A DNA stretch of 64,000 nt. Origin: Adiantum capillus-veneris (Eukaryota; Streptophyta; Polypodiopsida; Polypodiales; Pteridaceae). This document shows positions 56,331-64,000 of the stretch, one piece after another (the stretch's first letter is position 1; the number at the start of each line of letters is the position of its first letter). The notes below the pieces were generated by a model. That model saw only the letters and a program-made list of their open reading frames with translations, had not been told where the DNA came from and ran no database searches. The DNA lies in assembly GCA_014529385.2 (NCBI GenBank), contig CM043971.1:30459709-30523708 (forward strand). The letters are read 5' to 3'. The position numbers and the translations under genes are program-made.

Positions 56331-59300
56331 ACGAACAAAGCAAGCAGCGACCGCATGAAGCTCCGCACATACTAAATCATAATCCGATACAAATTTCAAT
56401 ACCTGATGATTGGCAAGATATTTGCTTCGCGCTCATAAAAACCTTTGAGATGGCTATCCTCGACCAATATGGTCGGAAGCCATCCTCGCTCTGCTAGAAG
56501 CCACATTTGGCATACACATCTGGATAGTCCAGTGTCGTGCAGACTTCCCGCACAAAATTCCATATCACAAAACTGATGGTACCTGCATCCAGCACTCCTT
56601 GTCCCGCTCACAAGCTGATGATATCAACCTTTGCTCTTGCCGCCTGTGATAGTAGTAGGAAACCCTTGCAGTTTCCTCTAGCAAATGCTCGACCTCGATA
56701 TACATGTCCCCTAACACCATCAAAAACTTGCCCAATGTGTCTGCCACTTGCTTGCAAACTGCCATGCATGGACTTCTTGCATCTCCATGGGTCGACAGTG
56801 TCGGGCTGCACCATCATTTCCCAACCCCTTGTTGAGCATTCATGCTCAACCATAGTATTATTTAGAGAATATATCAGTGCATAAGAAGAAAACTGATAAA
56901 TATTATTTAGATAAACATTAGATAGATAGAGAGAGATATCATATCAGCTGCATAATCCCCCTGGATCAAATGGAAAGCCTCGAGCTTTCCTAAGTGTGAT
57001 GCAAACTCCACAGGGATCAGATACATGGCATTGAGCATAGCCATCCATCTATAGTACATGCATAACCAACCATTTTTTTGCACATATATACCCAAAAACA
57101 AGCCTCTCGTGCAGCTTGGCATAACTTCGACCTTCAACCTGTATCCATACGCTGGCTTCGTATATAAAACAAGCCTGTAAACCAACTTGTGAAGCATCTG
57201 CACCATACATCATTAGTCTCTCACCTACTAGAGAGCTCTCCATAGCATACCTCTCATCACGAGAGCTTTGCAAATCATGCAAAACTACCTGTAGTAGAGC
57301 AGCTTTTAAAAGCATGTCCACCAAAAAAAATTTATCCATTTTATAAAAAAATTATGTTGTCTAAGGTGCCATCAACCACATGTGAATCCAAAGGGCGCCA
57401 CTCCAATGGGCAGCCATGCCAACCATAACATAACCACCACCATAGAATCCAATGGACGGCACCAGCTCAAAACTCATAGCATCCTCGTCTGTGCACACAA
57501 GAGGAGAGACCCCACAATATAGCCAAGGGAGGGAGGGAGCCCTTTCTTCCTCTCATGACACCATTAGTGAAATCCAAATCACATCCCAAAATTTCCATTC
57601 CATGCTACATGTGTGAGTTTAAACCCATGCCACATGACAAACATCCCAAAACTCGGGCTCAAAAAACCTTTAAACACTTTGTACATCATCAAAAAAATTG
57701 ATGCAAATTTCCTTGCTTGTAGTTCGGTGACCAAGAATCCAAATTCAAACCATAAAGAGCGATCTAAAACGTATATCACAAAATTTGTGTTTGAGCATCC
57801 ACCTTGCATTTTGAGGCTTTCGATCACCTATAGTAGGCTCACAAAAATCAAGAAAACCAAAAAATTTCCATATCCTCTTGTTCACTGTCTAGTTCAAACG
57901 CACATATCTTTGTGTACATAGATATGATTGATGAGACATGTCATAGCTCTCAGCAATTACTCCTCTTTGAAATCCTAGAGAAAAGGAGGAAAAAGTTCTA
58001 ATGTATGCATTCCAAAGCAGCTCAAATCACCACAAAACCAACCCCTAAAAAATCTTTTAATGGCCATGTCTTCTCCGTTTGAACTTCGATTCAAGATATG
58101 TTATACACGTCTTGGAGATCATACTTAGCACTTCAAATTCATATCTTCTACCACTACTTGGGCTTTAACCACTCATCATGTGGTAAAAAACTGCAAAATG
58201 TTTAGCTTTCAATTCCCATAAGAAGCTGATGACTATAGCTCCGTTTGATAAGCAATGAAGATGGGGTGGAAGAGTGCAATGAATGCCACATAAAAGTAAT
58301 TCAAAACCTAAAATTTGAGTATCTCCAAGAATCCTACCCATATAGCACCAAAAACAAACTTTTTGGCATGAAATACCACATGTAACACACATTTCCTAGT
58401 GCATGTACATCTAGTTGTTGTCCAAATCCATTTGGTTGCTCCTGCTTGCATCCATAGTTGCACTTCCCACCTTTTCTAACATCAAAAACCTTTGGTTGCA
58501 CCACTATCCCCTAATCTATAGCGAGCCTTTAACATGTGGCATTGATGAATGAAGTTGTTGATGGTCATGATTACACCTGTCGACATCTTGGTAAGTCAAA
58601 TTGTTTGTCTTTACATTGTTCATACATAAGTTGACCATAGTAGGAGAATCGTAGGATGTCCCAAAAATGATCAAGATTATGATAATTGTCACAAGGGACA
58701 AGCATGTGTTTTCTAAAGGAAGTTAAAAGAGCTTTTTGGCGAAGGTATTGTTTGGTTTAAGGCAAACATGTTTGATCACTGTCAAAAGTTATCTCTTGAA
58801 AAGGAAGTTACCAATAGGAAATCTCCTTGCCAAATAGAATTCATAGTTAGTGAATAATAAATCCTTTTCAAAGGCTCTATTGGTTAGATAGAGAACATCC
58901 ATGGGAAGTGGGAAACTCATAACATTGGATATTTTATTTTCTTAAAAGATAAGATTTTCTTCATTAGACCTTGTTTGAGAAAGAATTATTTGGGTGATGT
59001 TTGATAGGCTATCTGAAAGAAACAATGGCCAAAATTAATAAAGGAACCTTGATTGTATATGTAAAATAATGTGGTAGCAGTAAGATAATAGGAGGAATGG
59101 GTGAGTGCAGAATGTGGAAAGTTGGAGATTAACATCAAATTGGAACTATGTATGTGGATGGTGGACATGATTAGTTGGGTAATTTTCACAAGATTTATTG
59201 TTAGTTAAGGATGAGTCTCTTACCATATCCAGGAGTTTATGGATGGCAACCATGCCTTTTAAACATGGGGGGAAATGCGTCATCTCTAGATCTTATGTTG

Positions 59301-60236
59301 AGACCTTAGTTTAGTTGTAATAGGATTTAGCTCCCATCGTAACCATTGGGTTATCGACTTGGCTTTTGGTGTAGGACACTTACATCCACAAATGTGAAGG
59401 ATAGAGACCTCCCTCGCTTCTATTGCTCATATCATTGCTTCTTTAGATTGGAGTAGAGTGTCATCAATGGAGCCTAAGAACAAAGGAAAGCTTAACTATC
59501 AAGTCGTCCCCGTCTCTAGGTTGTGGACAAGCACTCAAGAAAGGGATATTCTAACTATTAGGAGGTGCCTTTGATGGGATGGAAAAGATTTCTTGTTTAA
59601 ATTGTGAAATCATGTTGAACAAGCTTGCTTACCATTCAACCCTCAATATTGAAATGATTTAGTACATGGTGAAGGGACTGTCTCTATAATAAGTAAAGAA
59701 TCTTCTTGGCTTGCCTCTAATAATATACATGCCAAGAATATGGTTTGCTTCACCCAAATCCTATCAAAGTTGATGATGTGAAAGTGTAGAGATAGAGAGA
59801 GAATGCACGAGAGAGAAAGAGAGAGAGAGAGAGAGCTGCTCAAACCAACCAACCATGGAAATGAATTGGATGATTAAACAATGGGGGCTAAGTGCCCCTT
59901 ATATACTACCTAGGGGACCTTAAGCACCCCCCTCCCGGTGTGTGAATTTTTTGACCCACTATCATGTCAAATAAGTGAAATAAATACCTAAAGAACAAAG
60001 CAAATATTAGGGTCACACTTGAGATGTATAAACGTTAACACTCTTTCTGCATTACATAGTGGACATAAGTAAGAATACCAAGTCAATGAAAAGGATATCA
60101 TGGACACCCCAATAGTGATGTCTACTATCAGATACACCTCAAATTTGCAATGCCAACCTATCACCAAAAAGAATGCCATTTTGAGCACCGATTGCCTCAT
60201 ATTCACTTGATCAATTTACCATATATGTCCAAGAAT
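56331..60236. other. Unassigned DNA, possibly degenerate TE sequence
   Basis: Minus-strand frames at 56565-57340 read somewhat protein-like (for example ETARVSYYYHRRQEQR and QVEGRSYAKLHERLVFGYI), but I cannot match them to a retroelement domain. A short GA run lies at 59795-59835. Nothing else was recognised. Confidence 0.35.
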
Positions 60237-60364
60237 CCCCATTCATAAAGTATGAACACATTACTGCCAATATTTCCAAGATAATGAACTTTGGAACACA
60301 CCCTATTCATAAACTATGAGCACATCATGTCCAATATCTCCAAGATAATGAACTTTGGAACATA
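60237..60364. repeat. 64-bp tandem duplication
   Basis: Two adjacent copies of a unit containing CCAAGATAATGAACTTTGGA (starts near 60237 and 60301), with about ten differences. Confidence 0.75.
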
Positions 60365-60478
60365 CTGTGTCCATAATCCCACCAACAATAAGGATTGTGC
60401 ACAACATCCATAGTGTTTTGAATACATCATGTTGGTTCTTTGCCAAATGCAATGTGCCTTGAGCTCCAACACACGGGC

Positions 60479-61468
60479 TCAAACACTGATGACTTGAACT
60501 CCTACACATGGGTCCACTTCAAGTATTGGGAGCACCACTTGCCCCTCTCTACCACTCATGTGCATCTCTATGGCTAAACCACGTTGCATCAACCACCACC
60601 AAACTAGAAAGATGGAACTTGAAAATGTAGTATGTGCCACATCCATAAACTTCATTGAGTTCTTGGTAGAGTCACTATCACTATTTTCCTCATCAAGCTT
60701 GCCTTTGGCTTTTACCTTTTGCAATCTACTATTTTTTCCTTTGGATTCACAATCCCTGGAGAAGTAATCACACTACCCATAGTTATACCAATGGCTTGTG
60801 GACTTCTTTTAGTTTCCAATGTGTCAAGTTTATCTCCATCTTTTCCAAAAATTCAAACCTAGTCTTGGGAGACTAAGATAGCTTCCTCCCTAATGATAAA
60901 AGAGCTAAAATCATCAAGCTCCAGCTTTTTCTTTGTGATTTGTAAGTGGAATGCGCTTGTTACCATATTGTACTCATTAGACACCTTTGTAAGTACCAAG
61001 ATAGCTAACTAAGTCTCATTCAATGTACTTTTCATAGCAAAGATTTTGTCATGCATGACCCTTGCATTCATTAAAAAGGACTACATGGAAGTGGGCTTCA
61101 AACTTGATGGAAAATAACTCTCCACAAAGGGTGACTGCTCACATCATAGAGTCTTGATTAAGCATTTATTTAAAATTTCCCTCATAGTTTTCAAAGTCTA
61201 TATCGTGGGGGTAGAGATTTCCTTTGTGAGCGTTTGAACAAATTCTGATATCATCTTTGCATAATGTGAATACCAATCAAAACAAAATTCTTAATTCTAA
61301 AGTCGAGTCCACACATTCTTGCCGTACCACATGGGTCTTATCTCCAAGTGATGAAAAAAGGTCCCATAAGACTTTGCATGGAAGCCACGACCTCATAATC
61401 ACTTTTCAATGAGCATAGTTGCCTCCGGTTAGTTTGTCATTGGTGTTCAAGCACATTGGAGGTTCCAT
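60479..61468 (-). pseudogene. Copia Gag relic
   Basis: From ATG 61468 the minus strand reads NTNDKLTGGNYAH then TGA (normally tryptophan), KVIMRSWLPCKVLWDL, the classic copia Gag start. Further on, in other frames, come MHDKIFAMKSTLNET, an in-frame TAG, and SNEYNMVTSAFHLQITKKKL, then a ruined zinc knuckle (YGxCDYFSRDCESKGK, with cysteine and histidine positions changed). The last ~80 codons (60479-60724) are open but unrecognised. The protein would have formed the particle; this copy is dead. Confidence 0.7.
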
Positions 61469-61827
61469 TGTACTCCCAAGACACTTGGTGGAGGGAGCAG
61501 GTCCTTAGCACAAGAAGGAAGCATGTAGGACCTTTAAGGGTGTTTAAAAATGCTTCTTATGGATCCCTTTCCAATACCATTTCAAAATTCTTTACTGTGA
61601 AGCCCCCCCCCCCCGTGCATGTATCTTTTTAGTGTTGGAATTAGTGTTGCAGGGATGCACACACAGCTTAGAGATGATGAAGAATCTCAAGGCACACAAC
61701 AGAGATTATATTGATTAGTGCCCAAATGGAAAGATAAGTTAGCCCTAGAATGATGGATGTATATACAATGCACGGGGGAAAAGACCTCCTAGTGAGGGAA
61801 AAAATGTCCTGATGGTCCTAAGTGTGT
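61469..61827 (-). other. Possible copia LTR/leader between two relics
   Basis: This sits between the RNase H end of one copia relic and the Gag start of another. It holds a poly-C run (61603-61614), a TATATAC motif on the minus strand near 61757-61763 and an iMet-like TGGTATTGG at 61571-61579 (minus). LTR boundaries could not be set, so it may be a shared or single LTR. Confidence 0.35.
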
Positions 61828-62376
61828 TCACATCACTACCACACATATGGTAAGAAATCCCTTGAGAGTGATGCAATGAATGAGATCTAGCACATAATGT
61901 ATAGGGAAGTGCCATGCCTTTAGGACATGATCATCCACAAAGGAAAGCAAGCCCAAAGATTTGCAGAAAGCTTCAAGCTTCTCACGAGGCAATGCCTTTG
62001 CAAACCAATTTGCAAGGTTGTCTTGTGTTGTCACAGGAGCCAAGCTGATCTCTCTTGCTAAGAGTATCTCTTTGACATAGTGATAATGCACCTCAATGTG
62101 CTTTGTGTAAGCATGCTTTATGTAAGCATGAAAAATTGGGTCCCTTGCAACTACCAATGAACTCTAGCTGTCACTGTAAATGATGTTGGCAGTGTCTTGT
62201 CCAACACCCAAACCAACCATAAGGCATCTAAGCCATACACACTCAATTGTTGATGTGAAGACTACCCTGTACTCAGCTTCACGATTAAAATTGGCCACAG
62301 TATGTTTCTTCTTGCTCAACCATGTTGTGCATGAACTATCAAGCGCATGAAACAAAAACCACTTGTGGACACTCAT
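61828..62376 (-). pseudogene. Copia RNase H relic
   Basis: Minus-strand frames read TWLSKKKHTVANFNREAEYR, the SKKQ...S-EAEY block of copia RNase H, with CVWLRCLMVGLGV and TANIIYSDS, then (after one break) IKHAYTKHIEVHYHYVKE and TTQDNLANWFAKALPREKLE, the typical C-terminus. The order matches copia Pol and the end of the polyprotein. A stop splits it near 62163. Confidence 0.88.
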
Positions 62377-62379
62377 GTG

Positions 62380-63160
62380 TCATAACAACCAACCCAATAT
62401 GAGTCCAAAAGGGCATGCAAATCTGGCGGCAATGATCTCCCCTTGGGATAATACAACCCCAAGGCGTAAAGTTCCACTCAAGTAATGATAGGTCCTCTTA
62501 ACAAACTACCAATGCTTAGACCTTGGGCTATGCATAAATCTCTGACCTAACTTCAAATTGAATATTGGATCTCATATTGCATACATAAATAAGGCTTCTA
62601 ACCATAGTCTCTGATAAAGAGTGACATTGGCAAGATCACCAACATCATGAAGACTCGATTTCCATTGGAGTAGCAATAGTTTTGCAGCCTCCAAGTCCAA
62701 CCTTACATACTAATGTCTCAATATAGCTTGTTTGACACAAGGTAATACCTCCACCACACTACTTAAAGTGTATACCCAAGTAATGATGCAAAAGCAAGTG
62801 ACATTGGCAAGATCATCAGAATCATGAATATGTAATTCCAAACCTATTTCCATTGCAAAGCAATAGGTTTCCATTCCTCAAGGCCAAACTTATGTGGTAA
62901 TGTCTTGATGTAGCTTGTTTGACACAGCGGCAATACCTCCATCACACTGCTTAAATTTTATACCCAAGTAATGATGCAAAAGCCCCAAGTATTTCATCTT
63001 AAAATTAGCATTCAAATCAGCCTTGAATTCGGAAATGTGTGTTTCATGTAGACCAGTAATCAACAAACATGTATGTATAGAATGATGATGAGAAATACAT
63101 CACCCTCACGCTTGACATATGAAGTGCTTTTATTTGGAATGTTATGAAAGCCTTGTGTAA
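62380..63160 (-). pseudogene. Copia reverse transcriptase C-terminal relic
   Basis: Near 62945-63140 the minus strand reads STSYVKREGDVFLIIILY, then a degraded YVDD box (GAT codons changed to CAT and a one-base loss), then LLITGLHETHISEFKADLNA and KYLGLLHHYLGIKFKQCDGG, all hallmarks of copia RT. The segment is partly duplicated in tandem at 62620-62800 (LLHHYLGIHFK occurs again). The remainder to 62380 is degenerate. The upstream RT fingers and the integrase are absent, so it is a 5'-truncated relic. Confidence 0.82.
62622..62990 (-). repeat. Tandem duplication of ~190 bp within copia RT
   Basis: Plus-strand landmarks GACATTGGCAAGATCA, GTTTGACACA, TACCTCCA and CAAGTAATGATGCAAAAGC each occur twice with equal spacing (about 62622-62793 and 62802-62985). 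The copies have diverged, so the duplication is old. Confidence 0.75.
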
Positions 63161-64000
63161 CATTTAATGGCCTAATAACTTGTGTGTAGCGGAAATGAGC
63201 ATGAACATAGTGGGCATTTCATTAGAATAGATTCCTAATGAGAATTACAAGAGTGCTTGGGTGGAGAGAGTAACAAAAAGCATAACACCTAGTTAGATAG
63301 CATCGACAATACTTTCAAAAGAGAGAGAAATTAAGCTAATGACAACAGTTGAGGACCAGATTTGCATGGAGCCGATCCCCCCTACAAAAGGCTTTGTATT
63401 ATGGTTTCTCCCATCAAGAGAGACATTGTACAATACAATTCTTTGTGTTCCTTCAAGACTAGCTAGTGCAATGAAGATGAAAGCTTCATGCACTAAGCAA
63501 AACACTTAGCAAACACAACTTGAATTATCCCCATTCTCAGACCCAAGACCTCGCACACCTTCGAAGATGGTGAGAGCTAGCAGGGTATGAGAGTAGATTG
63601 AGAGGAAAAAGGAGTATCTTACGAGAAAGATGTACATCTCCTCACATAATCACTCATATTAGCATAGCTTAGCTTAGTAATTAGCTTGGTAGAGGAGATG
63701 AGCATGCATTGAAGCTTGGCTCTTGGTTGGATTTGCATGCACATGCCAAGAGTGTGTTGATGTAGGCTTCTATCTCACAAGCTTGGAGTAGGTGATGAGG
63801 TCTCCATTAAAGCTTGGGAAGGGATAGTCCTCTCTTTCTTTACACATGAGATTGTGTGAGTGTGTTTGTGATAATCCTTTGCAAAAATCAGCCCCCTCTC
63901 TCTCTTGGAAGAGCCCTCTTGCTATTTGCTCTTGCTCCAGCCTCAATGGCCCTCCCCAAGTCAAGCCAATGACCATTAAGCAGCATAAGTGATATCCTTT
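63161..64000. other. Unassigned DNA to the window end
   Basis: No gene recognised. The minus-strand frames at 63293-63505 and 63770-63976 show no RT, integrase or other motif. Confidence 0.45.

Noticed and set aside
56907-57339. Minus-strand frames resembling the end of a copia integrase
   Set aside because: The pattern AKLHERLVFGYI is suggestive of the copia K-L-D...F-x-GY block, but too little matches in order to support a call.

Overview
This window looks like nuclear DNA of a land plant with a large, repeat-rich genome. It holds several transposable-element classes typical of vascular plants: a Tat-type Ty3/gypsy element with two RNase H domains, two chromodomain Ty3/gypsy elements with tRNA-iMet-type primer sites, copia relics, a CACTA DNA transposon, MITEs and tRNA-derived SINE-like pieces. 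The background is AT-rich and studded with long (GA/CT)n microsatellites. I cannot name the species; a fern or another large-genome plant is only a guess. I found no convincing host gene. Named elements occupy somewhat more than half of the window.

Layout. 1-5.6 kb: three MITE-like elements sharing a terminal inverted repeat, two SINE-like pieces, microsatellites and a long purine-only strand. 5.6-6.6 kb: relic of a dispersed protein-coding repeat (copy A). 6606-23504: a degenerate copia element on the minus strand, split by a 12.3 kb Tat-type Ty3/gypsy element (8136-20443, plus strand) with 2.6-2.7 kb LTRs and a GCAT target duplication. The Tat element carries a cassette of four small ORFs upstream of gag, forming two pairs of duplicates; one pair has an F-box-like N-terminus. 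This is the most interesting object in the window. 23.5-26.0 kb: more of the dispersed repeat (copy B at 25.5-26.0 kb). 26015-31825: a chromovirus with very short LTRs and a perfect ATATC target duplication, full of nonsense mutations. 31.8-37.7 kb: AT-rich DNA with microsatellites, a MITE end and a third dispersed-repeat fragment.

37692-43339: a CACTA transposon with CACTACAAGAGG termini, a TTG target duplication, subterminal repeats and palindromes, a TNP2 transposase relic, a GC-rich three-exon second gene and a diverged fragment related to the Tat LTR. 45534-50665: a second, older chromovirus on the minus strand with an AGAAA target duplication and a large RT/RNase H deletion; a 149-bp tandem duplication spans its right edge. 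50.9-60.4 kb: mostly unassigned DNA with many CT tracts and a GC-rich block at 55.1-56.3 kb. 60.5-63.2 kb: a copia gag relic and a copia RT/RNase H relic, both on the minus strand and apparently from two elements.

The genes here serve element replication (Gag packaging, protease, reverse transcriptase, RNase H, integrase, transposase) and not host pathways. Relative ages by LTR comparison: the Tat element is the youngest (about 40 substitutions over 2.6 kb, counted by eye), the 26 kb chromovirus is older (about 5 in 140 plus a 13-bp indel), and the 45 kb chromovirus is oldest (about 19 in 123). The copia host of the Tat insertion must predate the Tat element.
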